Origin: Alphaproteobacteria bacterium
GTDB taxonomy: Bacteria; Pseudomonadota; Alphaproteobacteria; Rs-D84
Direction: 5' to 3'
DNA length: 36,232 nucleotides
NCBI GenBank assembly: GCA_029051085.1
Contig: JAIDLK010000012.1
Location: 1-36,232, forward strand
In this document: positions 15,222-23,544 of the stretch, one piece after another
Position numbering within the stretch: the stretch's first letter is position 1
Layout of the letters: the number at the start of each line of letters is the position of its first letter
Notes under the pieces: model-generated
What the model saw: only the letters and a program-made list of their open reading frames with translations
Database searches by the model: none
What the model was told of the DNA's origin: nothing
Position numbers and translations under genes: made by a program

Positions 15222-15881
15222 TTATGCCGTCTTGCATGCAGCCGTACAGATATGCGCAACCGGGCAATCGGCGCATTTCGGGCGCAATGCCTTGCAGGTA
15301 TAGCGGCCATGCAAAACCATTACATGATTTACAATTCCGTGGTATTTTTTCGGTATTTTGGTCAGCAGTGCCGCCTCTACCTTTTCCGGAGTGTTCGCGT
15401 CATCGCCCACCCAGCCATATCGGTGCGCATTGCGAAAAACATGCGTATCCACACCGATAAACGGCGCGCCCCATAAAACATTCATAACTACGTTGGCGGT
15501 TTTCTGGCCGATGCCCGGCAATTTCATCAGGATATCGCGATTATGAAATTTTTCCGGAAATGTATAAGCGATATCGGTGGCGCCCGCCTCGTCCATAAGT
15601 CTGGCGGCCAGCCCCATTATACTTTTCGTCTTGTTATTAAAGAACGACAGAACTTTTATATGAGCTTTCAAGCCGTCTTCGCCCAGCGCAATCATTTTTG
15701 CAGGCGTGGGTGCCACACGGAACAGGTCGGGCGTGACCTCGTTTACTTTTTTATCTGTCGCCTGGGCCGATAAAATTACCGCAACCGCGAATGTGAATTC
15801 GTTTGTCGAATACAATTCCGACCGAATATTCATATCCACGGTTTTTGGTACGGCGGTAAAATACTGCTCAGGCGTCATCAT
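15222..15881 (-). CDS. nth: Endonuclease III
   Basis: This 219-aa DNA glycosylase/AP lyase excises oxidised pyrimidines. The helix-hairpin-helix LPGIGQKTA contains the catalytic Lys127, and Asp145 is in VDTHVFR. The C-terminal [4Fe-4S] loop is intact (Cys196, 203, 206 and 212, spacing C-x6-C-x2-C-x5-C). Length is normal. It starts 5 nt after the ileS stop without a clear ribosome site, so translation probably depends on coupling to ileS. Confidence 0.97.
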   Translation of the reverse strand: MMTPEQYFTAVPKTVDMNIRSELYSTNEFTFAVAVILSAQATDKKVNEVTPDLFRVAPTPAKMIALGEDGLKAHIKVLSFFNNKTKSIMGLAARLMDEAGATDIAYTFPEKFHNRDILMKLPGIGQKTANVVMNVLWGAPFIGVDTHVFRNAHRYGWVGDDANTPEKVEAALLTKIPKKYHGIVNHVMVLHGRYTCKALRPKCADCPVAHICTAACKTA

Positions 15882-15886
15882 TTAGC

Positions 15887-18800
15887 TCAGGCTTTTTGCA
15901 CGGATACGGAAAAGGCGTAGCCTTCTATCTCCGTATCATATTCTCCGCCATGGGCGGCAATCATTTCTTTTATCAGCGCATCCCGCATGATGCGTTTTTT
16001 ATGCGCATCCATGGCCATGGCCAATGCAGGGTCCGCAGAATAAGTCAATATTATGCGGTCTGAGACATCAAGACCCGCCGCCTTGCGCGTATCCTGAATA
16101 AAGCGCAAGGCATCGTTTGCCAGTCCCTCGGCCACCAATTCCGAATTTATTTCCGTATCCAGTACAACCACGGCCGTATTATCAGGCAATGCCGCACCGG
16201 TCACGCCCGGCTTTACGGTTAAACGGCTTTCAAATTCGTCCGAATTCAATGTATGACCCGCAACAATCAGCGTATCTCCGGACACTTCATATTCGCCTTT
16301 CTTTACCGCCGGGATGATTTCCTTTAACGCACCACCCAAGCGCGCACCGATACGCGGGGTAATCAAATACACGAACTTGTCCGCAACACCGTCGACAGTG
16401 TCGGCAAAATCAACGGACTTAACATTCAGCTCTTCTTTGATAATGTCGCTGTATGCGCCCAAATCAGCACCGGCCACGGTTAATTTATTCAACGGCAGAC
16501 GATTGCGCAGATGATAATTTTCACGCAGCTGTTTACCCGCCGATACAACCATTTGCACACGACGCATATCACGAACGATATCGCCATCAACAACACCCGG
16601 TGTCGGGAAGTCGGTCATATGGACAGATTCACCACCCGTTAAATTCTTGTAAATATACTCTGATACGAACGGGGCAAACGGCGCCATTGCACGCGTAAGC
16701 GTTGTCAGAACGGAATACAGGGTGTCAAAGGCGGCCTGTTCTTCATCCCAGAAACGTGAACGAGACCGACGGATATACCAGTTATTCAATATGTCCAGGA
16801 ATCTAACAAATTCTTTTATGGCCATATCCGGCTTATATTCCGCCAAAGACTTGTCTGTTATCTGAATTAACTCGTTCAATTCCGCAATGATATACTTATC
16901 CAGCGCATTGTCCGAGGCATTTGACGTTGCAACTATTCCGCCCGCATTCGCATACAGCGTAAAGAAATGATATGCATTCCACAGCGGTGTTAGAATTGTT
17001 TTGGCGGTTTCTGTAAATACCTTTCCTTCTTTGTCTACGGGGACGGGCTCGGCCTTCATGAAATTTGACCCCAATATGAACAGGCGAATGCTATCCGCGC
17101 CGAACTGTTCTATCTGGGCCTCGGGATTAACAAAATTTTGCAGCGATTTGGAAAACTTTTTCTTGTTTTCATCAACAACCATTCCATTTGCCGAGACCGT
17201 ACGGAAAGCCGGACTGTCCCACATGGCGGTTGCCAAAACCATCAATGCATAGAACCAACCGCGTGTCTGGTCCTGGCCTTCGATAATGTAATCGGCCGGG
17301 AATGTCGCGCTGAACTTATCCTTGTTTTCAAAAGGATAATGCAACGAGGCCCACGGCATGGAGCCGGATTCAACCCAGCAATCCAAAACATCCGGAATAC
17401 GATGCCAGCCGTCTTTTGTTAAGGCATCCAGCGTCGGGCGATGCAAATCCGCAACCTGTACGCCAAAGAACTCCTCCAGCTCTGCAATAGAGCCAAAAAC
17501 CTTGTATTCGCCGTCACGCTCCCAAATCGGCAGCGGCGTTCCCCAGAAGCGATTACGGGATATAGACCAGGGACGCGCGTTCTCAATCCAGCTGCGGAAA
17601 CGCTCGCCGGCAGAGGTCCAGTTTACCTTTTTATTATTCTCAATCAATTTTTCACGGATTTTCGGAACGTCAATATACCATGAATCCGTCGCACGATAGA
17701 TAAGCTTTTCCTTGGAGCGATCGCCATACGGATAGCTGTGCTTATATTGTTCTTTCTTAACCACATGACCGCGGGATTTCAGCAAATCCATAACCTTTGG
17801 ATTTGCGGCAAAAATATTTTCGCCTGCAAAATCACGGACAGTCTCATCAAAATTACCATAGTTATCAACATTTAACAGCACCGGAAACTTTGGGTCAATG
17901 GCCTTGGCCGCCCAGAAGTCATCCGCACCAAATGCCGGCGCGATATGAACAATGCCGGTACCGTCACTGTCGGAGACATATTCGGCCGGAATTACCTGAT
18001 ACAGCAACGGCGATGCATCGGTATAATAATCAAACAGCGGCGTATATTTCATTCCAACCAAGTCACGCCCTGTAACTTCACCAATCTGTTCGGCATTTGC
18101 CAACTGCTTTTCATATGCTTTCAGGCGGCTTTGGGCAATTACGTAGACATGACCGTCCGCATCACGCATGCGAACATATTTCATATCAGGATTTACTGCC
18201 AACGCACTGTTCGCCGGCAATGTCCACGGCGTTGTTGTCCACGCCATAACCCGGTCGCCGTTTTCCAACTCAAACCATACCGTCAGCGCATCATCAACAA
18301 CATCACGATAATCCTGGGACGCCTCGGAATTAGACACAACCGTACCATTTACCCAGTCAAACGGGTTTACACTGTAATCCTTGTAAAGCAGCCCTTTGTC
18401 ATACAACGATTTCAGCGTCCAAAGCATGGATTCCATATAGTTTTTATCCATGGTTTTATAACCGTATCCGTCACCTACATCCACCCATCGACCAATACGG
18501 GCAATAAACTTTTCCCATTCGGTTGTATATGTCATAACATCGCTGCGGCACATGTCACAGAATGCGGCGATACCGTCCGTGGCAACAATTTCACGTGCGG
18601 TACGCTTTTGCTTTTTTTCGACCGAATTTTCCGCCGGCAGACCATGGCAATCCCATCCCAGCTCGCGCCGTACAAATCGTCCCTTCATTGTCTGATAACG
18701 ACATACCATGTCTTTTACCGCCGAGACCCCCAAATGCCCCCAGTGCGGCAAACCGTTTCCAAACGGCGGGCCGTCAAAGAAAGAGAAGGGATGGCCCTGT

Positions 18801-18910
18801 TTGGTCTTTTCCAATGTCTTGTGGAATGTGTTATCAGCCTGCCAGAAAGCAAGTATTTCCTGTTCCAGCTTTGGGAAATCAGCACGCGGATCTGTTTTTT
18901 GATATGCCAT
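15887..18910 (-). CDS. ileS: Isoleucyl-tRNA synthetase, eukaryote-like type 2
   Basis: This 1007-aa class I synthetase has the HIGH-type motif in 'DGPPFGNGLPHWGHLG' (residues ~48-63) and the KMSKS-type motif as KFSKS (~residue 583). The editing domain shows TTTPWTLPANSALAV. The 'FFDGPPFxxGLPHxGH' N-terminus and the lack of a C-terminal Cys4 zinc finger mark the eukaryote-like IleS2 class rather than the common bacterial IleS1. In other bacteria IleS2 enzymes are often insensitive to mupirocin, but whether this one is cannot be read from sequence. AAGGCG lies before the ATG. nth follows in the same unit. Confidence 0.96.
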   Translation of the reverse strand: MAYQKTDPRADFPKLEQEILAFWQADNTFHKTLEKTKQGHPFSFFDGPPFGNGLPHWGHLGVSAVKDMVCRYQTMKGRFVRRELGWDCHGLPAENSVEKKQKRTAREIVATDGIAAFCDMCRSDVMTYTTEWEKFIARIGRWVDVGDGYGYKTMDKNYMESMLWTLKSLYDKGLLYKDYSVNPFDWVNGTVVSNSEASQDYRDVVDDALTVWFELENGDRVMAWTTTPWTLPANSALAVNPDMKYVRMRDADGHVYVIAQSRLKAYEKQLANAEQIGEVTGRDLVGMKYTPLFDYYTDASPLLYQVIPAEYVSDSDGTGIVHIAPAFGADDFWAAKAIDPKFPVLLNVDNYGNFDETVRDFAGENIFAANPKVMDLLKSRGHVVKKEQYKHSYPYGDRSKEKLIYRATDSWYIDVPKIREKLIENNKKVNWTSAGERFRSWIENARPWSISRNRFWGTPLPIWERDGEYKVFGSIAELEEFFGVQVADLHRPTLDALTKDGWHRIPDVLDCWVESGSMPWASLHYPFENKDKFSATFPADYIIEGQDQTRGWFYALMVLATAMWDSPAFRTVSANGMVVDENKKKFSKSLQNFVNPEAQIEQFGADSIRLFILGSNFMKAEPVPVDKEGKVFTETAKTILTPLWNAYHFFTLYANAGGIVATSNASDNALDKYIIAELNELIQITDKSLAEYKPDMAIKEFVRFLDILNNWYIRRSRSRFWDEEQAAFDTLYSVLTTLTRAMAPFAPFVSEYIYKNLTGGESVHMTDFPTPGVVDGDIVRDMRRVQMVVSAGKQLRENYHLRNRLPLNKLTVAGADLGAYSDIIKEELNVKSVDFADTVDGVADKFVYLITPRIGARLGGALKEIIPAVKKGEYEVSGDTLIVAGHTLNSDEFESRLTVKPGVTGAALPDNTAVVVLDTEINSELVAEGLANDALRFIQDTRKAAGLDVSDRIILTYSADPALAMAMDAHKKRIMRDALIKEMIAAHGGEYDTEIEGYAFSVSVQKA

Positions 18911-18931
18911 GAACGTCGCCTTTTAGTAAAT

Positions 18932-18957
18932 AAAAAACGACGAAGCCGTCGTTTTTT
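18932..18957 (-). terminator. Intrinsic terminator after tRNA-Thr
   Basis: The 11-bp stem AAAAAACGACG/CGTCGTTTTTT with a 4-nt loop lies between the tRNA 3' end and ileS. It works in both directions by composition. It should separate the tRNA from ileS. Confidence 0.82.
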
Positions 18958-18966
18958 TCGTAAGTC

Positions 18967-19042
18967 TGGTGCCGGTGATAGGACTTGAACCTACGACCCC
19001 CTCATTACGAATGAGATGCTCTACCAGCTGAGCTACACCGGC
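18967..19042 (-). tRNA. tRNA-Thr (anticodon CGT)
   Basis: A complete 76-nt cloverleaf on the minus strand: acceptor GCCGGTG/CACCGGC, D arm GCTC...GAGC, anticodon loop TTCGTAA (anticodon CGT, reads ACG), T loop TTCAAGT, and an encoded CCA end. Confidence 0.96.
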
Positions 19043-19051
19043 AATGCGCCC

Positions 19052-19080
19052 ATAATAATATATGTTTTCGCAAATTTCCA
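19052..19080 (-). promoter_or_regulatory. Candidate promoter of tRNA-Thr
   Basis: On the minus strand TGGAAA (19075-19080) and TATTAT (19052-19057) are 17 bp apart, ending 9 bp before the tRNA 5' end. Confidence 0.45.
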
Positions 19081-19151
19081 GCATAAAATTTATACGAATT
19101 AGGATTTGTATCGCCTGTTTTTCCGCAATGGCGTCTGATAATCTGTCCAGC

Positions 19152-19808
19152 ATGAATGCGATATTGCTATATTATATTCTAATAACAACAAAGCTGATTA
19201 TGGCTATCGCAGTGGCGGTTTTATATCTGCGCTTTTTCAATGCAGGCGCAGGATTAAAACAGATGACGCCGCTGGATATAATTGTAAACTTTCTATTAAG
19301 TGCAATTTTATCCGACTTTATTTTAGACAGACATATCGGAATACTGGATTTTGTTGTTGTGGTGGTGATTTACGGAATACTGCTGTATACACTGAATAAA
19401 ATAACATTTAACACCAATTTGGGGCGACGTATTTTCATAGGAACACCGCGTATTATTATCCAAGGCGGTGAAATTGATGCCGAAATGATGGAACGCATGA
19501 AAATATCGGCACATGATTTGGCATTGGCCCTGCGGCGACAACAGGTAAAATCCATCAAAGACGTTGAAATGGCCCAAATAGAGCCGAATGGTGATTTAAC
19601 AATTGTAAAAAAGGGTGCAAAAAAGTACTCCGTTATCGTAATAGACAACGGTGATATTGATGACATGGCGTTGGCAAAAATTCACCGCAGCGAAGCATGG
19701 CTGCGGCGCGAACTGAAGAAAAAGAAAATCAAGGACATTGATGAAATCCTTATCGCCCAGTGGCATAACGACAGACTGCAAATAGTAAAAAAGAAGGATG
19801 CGGTTTAG
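19152..19808 (+). CDS. DUF421/YetF-family membrane protein
   Basis: About 218 aa from the ATG at 19152. Three hydrophobic helices come first (LYYILITTKLIMAIAVAVLY, then MTPLDIIVNFLLSAILSDFI, then FVVVVVIYGILLYTL). A cytosolic alpha/beta region follows with the DUF421 signatures 'ARRQQ-like' ALRRQQVKSIKDVEMAQIEPNG and DLTIVKK. YetF relatives are membrane proteins of unclear function. Earlier in-frame ATGs (19062, 19128) exist, but the stretch before 19152 is not membrane-like in the usual family way and no ribosome site decides the start. The end overlaps the end of mnmG by 4 bp (convergent). Confidence 0.7.
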   Translation: MNAILLYYILITTKLIMAIAVAVLYLRFFNAGAGLKQMTPLDIIVNFLLSAILSDFILDRHIGILDFVVVVVIYGILLYTLNKITFNTNLGRRIFIGTPRIIIQGGEIDAEMMERMKISAHDLALALRRQQVKSIKDVEMAQIEPNGDLTIVKKGAKKYSVIVIDNGDIDDMALAKIHRSEAWLRRELKKKKIKDIDEILIAQWHNDRLQIVKKKDAV

Positions 19809-21448
19809 CCACGGATTTTACGCAAAACAACCATTATACCGGCCGGTGTCATTCCCGGAATACGTGATAATGCGGCAATATTTTCCGGGCGGGCCGCGGT
19901 TAACTTTTCTATCAGCTCGTTTGTAAGACCGGGCATGTTTTTATATTCAAAGCCACGTGGGATTTTTAAGTTCATATCACGGCGATAGCTTTCCATTTCC
20001 CGCATGGCACGGGCGATATAGCCGGCATAAAATTTATCATTTTCGGCGGCCGCCGGTGCACGATAGTCTGTTTTTTCACGCAATTGCGCGGGTGTTATCA
20101 ATCCCAAATCAACACCCATTTCACCCAATCGGATAACGGCATTGTCTGCGCGCAGATGCAATCGATATTCCGCACGGGATGAAAACATTCTATACGGCTC
20201 ATCCACACCCAGCGTTGTTATATCGTCAATTAAGACACCTATCATCGCATTTGTGCGATTTAGTTCCAACGGCGCCAACCCCAGCGCCCGTGCGGCGGCA
20301 TTGCTGCCGGCAACGATACCCTGGGCCGCAGCTTCTTCGTAGCCGGATGTACCGTTTATCTGGCCGGCAAAAAACAGCCCGGGAATATCTTTTGCCTCAA
20401 GAGTATGGGTTAATTTACGCGCATCAATCGCATCATATTCAATTGCGTAGCCGTATCGCGCAATCCGGGCATTTTCAAGGCCGGGAATCGTGCGAATCCA
20501 CATGTCCTGAATATCGGAACCAAAGCTGGTGGAAATTCCATTGGGATAAATCAAATCGCTGTTTAATCCTTCGGGTTCCAAGAAAACATGGTGCGAGGCA
20601 TGGTTTTCAAAACGCATGACCTTGTCTTCCAATGATGGACAATAGCGCGGACCGGTACCTTCGATATCGCCGTTGTACATCGGGGCATTTTTTATATTCC
20701 GGCGGATAACATCATGGGTTTGCGCCGTTGTATGCGTGATAAAGCATACCGCATCATAATTATTTTCAGCATTCGGCGCAGAAAACCATTCATGCGGGTT
20801 ATCTGCCGGCTGGCGCTCGCATACGGAAAAATCAATACTGTCGCGATATATGCGGGCGGGCGTCCCCGTTTTTAAACGCATCAACTCAAACCCGGCCGCG
20901 GCCAGTACACCCGATATATTCGTATCGGGCGCCTGGTACCGACCATCGTCCATAAGACGTCCCGACGGAATCTTTTCCGTACCGCGCGTGACCAGACCGC
21001 GCAAAAAAGTTCCGGTTGTTATTACAATTGATTTGGCGGTGTATCTGTTATTAACGGTTTTGTTTTCTATATCCAGTGCGTCAACCGTTTCATAAGAAAT
21101 TGTCAAATTTGGTGTATTAGCCAGAATTTGCATAACGGCCGCATGATACAAATCACGGTCAATCTGGGCACGCAGGGCGCGTGTGGCCGCACCGTGCGTT
21201 GCGTTCAATGTGCGAAAATGAATACCCGCCGCATCGGCCGCCCGGCCCATTACACCGCCCAGCGCATCAATTTCTGCGACCATTTGTGATTTTCCGGGGC
21301 CGCCGATTGACGGATTGCACGACATGGCACCGATATCCGATTCCAGCATGGTAATCAGCAATGTTTTTGCACCACGGCGTGCAGAGCTGGCCGCGGCCTC
21401 TACCCCGGCGTGACCACCGCCAATAACGATTACGTCAAATTCCGTCAT
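19805..21448 (-). CDS. mnmG: tRNA uridine-5-carboxymethylaminomethyl modification enzyme MnmG (short)
   Basis: This 547-aa FAD enzyme works with MnmE to modify the wobble uridine (U34) of several tRNAs. The FAD-binding start (VIVIGGGHAGVEAA), the 'SCNPSIGGPGKSQMVAEIDALGG' block, 'RTLNATHGAATRALRAQIDR' and the C-terminal 'RIPGMTPAGIMVVL' are all present. Both ends are therefore complete, although family members usually have about 620-640 aa. The missing length must come from the interior or the C-terminal helical part. It is the last gene of fabD-fabG-mnmG (3 nt after fabG), not next to mnmE or rsmG as in many genomes. Confidence 0.93.
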   Translation of the reverse strand: MTEFDVIVIGGGHAGVEAAASSARRGAKTLLITMLESDIGAMSCNPSIGGPGKSQMVAEIDALGGVMGRAADAAGIHFRTLNATHGAATRALRAQIDRDLYHAAVMQILANTPNLTISYETVDALDIENKTVNNRYTAKSIVITTGTFLRGLVTRGTEKIPSGRLMDDGRYQAPDTNISGVLAAAGFELMRLKTGTPARIYRDSIDFSVCERQPADNPHEWFSAPNAENNYDAVCFITHTTAQTHDVIRRNIKNAPMYNGDIEGTGPRYCPSLEDKVMRFENHASHHVFLEPEGLNSDLIYPNGISTSFGSDIQDMWIRTIPGLENARIARYGYAIEYDAIDARKLTHTLEAKDIPGLFFAGQINGTSGYEEAAAQGIVAGSNAAARALGLAPLELNRTNAMIGVLIDDITTLGVDEPYRMFSSRAEYRLHLRADNAVIRLGEMGVDLGLITPAQLREKTDYRAPAAAENDKFYAGYIARAMREMESYRRDMNLKIPRGFEYKNMPGLTNELIEKLTAARPENIAALSRIPGMTPAGIMVVLRKIRG

Positions 21449-21451
21449 TTA

Positions 21452-22180
21452 TTAGAAACGCCCCATACCGCCGTTGACATTGATTGTCTGGCCGTTGACA
21501 TAGCCGGCTTCGGTGCTTGCCAAAAAGACACATGCGGCGGCAATATCGTCCGGTTCTCCGAAACGAGCGGCCGGAATTTGCGCCAGATACGCTTTTTTCA
21601 AATCATCGGACAAAACATCTGTCATTGGTGTTTTGATAAAGCCCGGTGCAATGCAGTTTGCGGTAATGCCGCGTGATGCAACCTCGGCCGCGATGGATTT
21701 TGTCATGGCAATCATACCACCCTTGGATGCGGCATAGTTCGCCTGGCCCGGACCGCCGATAACACCGATGATAGAGGCCATGTTAATAATACGACCGTAA
21801 CGATTCTTCATCATCGGCATTATACAGGCACGACAAATCTTAAATGTGGAACGCAGATTGGTGTTGATAACATCATCAAACTGCTCGTCCGTCATGCGCA
21901 TTAACAAAGTGTCTTTGGTAATACCGGCGTTGTTTACAACGATATCGATTTTACCTGCGGCCTCTATAGTATTCATAACCAATTCAACCGCCGCACCGTC
22001 GGATGCCAGGTCACACGGAATCTTGATAAAATCATCACCGAATTCCGCGTTTAATTTTGCAATATTACGCCCGCTTACGACAACTGTTGCGCCGGCCTCT
22101 TTCATCTTTTTCGCAATCGCACCGCCAATACCGCCGGTTGCACCCGTAATCAGCGCAACGCGCCCTGTTAAATCAAACAT
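21452..22180 (-). CDS. fabG: 3-oxoacyl-[acyl-carrier-protein] reductase
   Basis: This 242-aa short-chain dehydrogenase has the NADP site TGATGGIGGAIA near residue 13, 'NNAG' and the catalytic Tyr149-x3-Lys153 in YAASK. It carries the FabG-type ending 'YVNGQTINVNGGM'. It reduces beta-ketoacyl-ACP in each round of fatty-acid elongation. GGAGA lies before the ATG. It follows fabD by 2 nt, which supports a fatty-acid synthesis role over other SDR functions. Confidence 0.95.
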   Translation of the reverse strand: MFDLTGRVALITGATGGIGGAIAKKMKEAGATVVVSGRNIAKLNAEFGDDFIKIPCDLASDGAAVELVMNTIEAAGKIDIVVNNAGITKDTLLMRMTDEQFDDVINTNLRSTFKICRACIMPMMKNRYGRIINMASIIGVIGGPGQANYAASKGGMIAMTKSIAAEVASRGITANCIAPGFIKTPMTDVLSDDLKKAYLAQIPAARFGEPDDIAAACVFLASTEAGYVNGQTINVNGGMGRF

Positions 22181-22182
22181 TT

Positions 22183-23058
22183 TTATATCTCCAATTTTTT
22201 AGCTGTTATTTCACTGCAGATTCTGCCGCACAGGCCTGTTAAAACATTGCCCGGCCCGCATTCAACCATTTCGGTTATAGCCAAATCATGCATTTTTAAA
22301 ACACTTTCACGCCAACGCACCCCATGCGTCATTTGGTAAACCAGCGCCTCTTTTATCTCGGTCGGGTCCATCATAACGTCGGCTGTTTTATTTGCGATAA
22401 ATTTCGACGACGGCGTCTTTATTTCAACGTTTTCCAAAGCGGTGCGCATTGCGACGGCGGCGCTTTCCTGCATACGGCAATGAACCGGCACCGACAGCGC
22501 AAGCGGCATCGCACGACGGGCGCCCGCATCCTTGGCGGCGGCCATTGTACGTTCAACAATGTCTTTTGCGCCGGAAATCACAACCTGGCCCGGACAGTTG
22601 TCATTCGCCACATCGCAATCGTTGGCGGCGCAGATTTCACGCACCGCATCAATATCCAGACCGATAATAACCGCGGTCAGACCCGCACCGACGGGGGCCG
22701 CGCTTTGCATTGCGTCACCGCGTGCACGCAACAGACGCGCCGCATCACCCACCGACAATGCACCGGCCGCGCACAGAGCGGTATATTCACCCAAAGAATG
22801 CCCTGCAACATATTCCGGCAATTCGACACCCGACGCACGCAGCATCGCAATGGATGTCGCCATAATCGCAGGCTGTACATTGCGCGTTAATGTTAAATCG
22901 TCCGCCGGACCGTTAAAGATAATATCCGTTAACTTTTCACCAAGCGCGGCGTCAACCTCATCAAACACGGCACGCGCGGCGGCATTGCTTTCATATAATT
23001 CACGCCCCATGCCGACAGATTGGCTGCCCTGGCCGGGGAATACAAAAACAGATGACAT
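22183..23058 (-). CDS. fabD: Malonyl-CoA:ACP transacylase
   Basis: This 291-aa protein begins with 'FVFPGQGSQSVGMG'. It has the nucleophile Ser88 in GHSLGEYTAL, the His-containing SVPVHCRMQ segment and the C-terminal 'MVECGPGNVLTGL'. It loads malonyl groups onto acyl carrier protein, starting fatty-acid synthesis. AGGAGG lies before the ATG. It is the first gene of the fabD-fabG-mnmG operon, with its own promoter. Confidence 0.97.
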   Translation of the reverse strand: MSSVFVFPGQGSQSVGMGRELYESNAAARAVFDEVDAALGEKLTDIIFNGPADDLTLTRNVQPAIMATSIAMLRASGVELPEYVAGHSLGEYTALCAAGALSVGDAARLLRARGDAMQSAAPVGAGLTAVIIGLDIDAVREICAANDCDVANDNCPGQVVISGAKDIVERTMAAAKDAGARRAMPLALSVPVHCRMQESAAVAMRTALENVEIKTPSSKFIANKTADVMMDPTEIKEALVYQMTHGVRWRESVLKMHDLAITEMVECGPGNVLTGLCGRICSEITAKKLEI

Positions 23059-23080
23059 ACGTCCTCCTTCAAATATTGAA

Positions 23081-23090
23081 TCACGCGTGA
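23081..23090. promoter_or_regulatory. Palindrome TCACGCGTGA at the fabD transcription start
   Basis: This 10-bp perfect palindrome lies where the fabD promoter is predicted to start transcription, the usual place of a repressor operator. No regulator can be assigned. Confidence 0.3.
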
Positions 23091-23119
23091 ATTATAGACA
23101 TAAAAATTTGCAAACGCAA
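23091..23119 (-). promoter_or_regulatory. fabD operon promoter
   Basis: On the minus strand a consensus TATAAT (23091-23096) sits 17 bp from TTGCGT (23114-23119). The -35 region interlocks with the divergent plus-strand promoter at 23108-23136. Confidence 0.6.
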
Positions 23120-23136
23120 AAAGAATTAGATATAAT
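23108..23136 (+). promoter_or_regulatory. Promoter of leader RNA copy B
   Basis: TTGCAA (23108-23113) and a consensus TATAAT (23131-23136) are 17 bp apart. Transcription would start near 23143 and run about 68 nt before the structured element. It overlaps the divergent fabD promoter. Confidence 0.7.
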
Positions 23137-23187
23137 CAAGGTGCCGGCGGGTATTCTGCGGGCGGGGTGTAAGAGCCCCATAACTGC

Positions 23188-23205
23188 CTGTTTCCGATGA
23201 AACAG
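23188..23205 (+). other. Hairpin in the 5' part of leader B
   Basis: A perfect 7-bp stem CTGTTTC/GAAACAG with loop CGAT is followed by AAAAA. It sits between the promoter and the conserved RNA element, so it is probably an additional domain of the same transcript. Confidence 0.55.
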
Positions 23206-23210
23206 AAAAA

Positions 23211-23320
23211 CTCCAACCAATGGCTGGAGGGTCGCGAATATATTGAATAAGCGCACTATAGCAGTTTATAGCTCTTAACCTCCAGCCATCTGAATTTTAT
23301 TCCGATGGTTTTTATTTATT
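23211..23320 (+). ncRNA. Structured leader RNA, copy B (conserved core plus terminator)
   Basis: Order of parts: upstream arm CTCCA (23211-23215), outer arm ATGGCTGGAGG (23220-23230), conserved segment with GCGAATATATTGAATAAGC (within 23231-23254), 5-bp hairpin CTATA/TATAG (23256-23271), and second outer arm CCTCCAGCCAT (23279-23289). A terminator follows with CCATC/GATGG and GAAT/ATTC helices (23286-23308) and a T-rich run. The outer stem and inner hairpin differ in sequence from copy A but keep pairing. The terminator shares four bases with the outer stem. The start codon of the small HTH-like gene is 20 nt further on. Confidence 0.72.
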
Positions 23321-23340
23321 AAAATCACGGGGGAATTCAG

Positions 23341-23544
23341 ATGTTGACCGGAAGGCACATAGAGGCCGCCAGAATCCATGCCGGCATACCGATATTTATC
23401 ATATGCAATGCAATGAATATAGAAACCGAAGCTGAATATCACTCCATTGTTGATAAAAACAAAAAGCCAAGCGTATACCAGCAGATAATGATATATACAT
23501 TATTTGAAGAACGTCGCAAATCAATGCCTATACTTTGCGTATAG
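23341..23544 (+). CDS. Small HTH-like (XRE-type) protein, 67 aa
   Basis: The first about 55 residues follow the spacing of XRE helix-turn-helix domains: 'LTGRHIEAARIHAGI' resembles the first helix, 'AMNIETEAEYHSIVDKNKKP' the turn and recognition region, and 'YQQIMIYTLFEE' the last helix. The match is diverged, so this is a moderate inference. A strong GGGGG lies 7 nt before the ATG. The gene lies directly behind the terminator of leader RNA copy B, and its last 17 nt overlap the end of queH on the other strand. If it binds DNA it may act on the interlocked fabD/leader promoters. Confidence 0.5.
   Translation: MLTGRHIEAARIHAGIPIFIICNAMNIETEAEYHSIVDKNKKPSVYQQIMIYTLFEERRKSMPILCV

Noticed and set aside
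17945..18988. Long open frame (about 347 codons) opposite ileS
   Set aside because: It runs antisense to well-conserved ileS codons and into the tRNA-Thr gene, has no recognisable domain or ribosome site, and its composition is that of a reverse-strand shadow.
21080..21100. Further copy of the palindrome (TTTCATAAGAAA)
   Set aside because: It has one mismatch in the core, lacks the outer symmetric bases and lies inside mnmG codons, so chance is more likely.
22532..23200. Open frame of about 222 codons crossing fabD and its promoter
   Set aside because: It reads through the fabD gene antisense and then through the divergent promoters and leader RNA, with no protein-like pattern.
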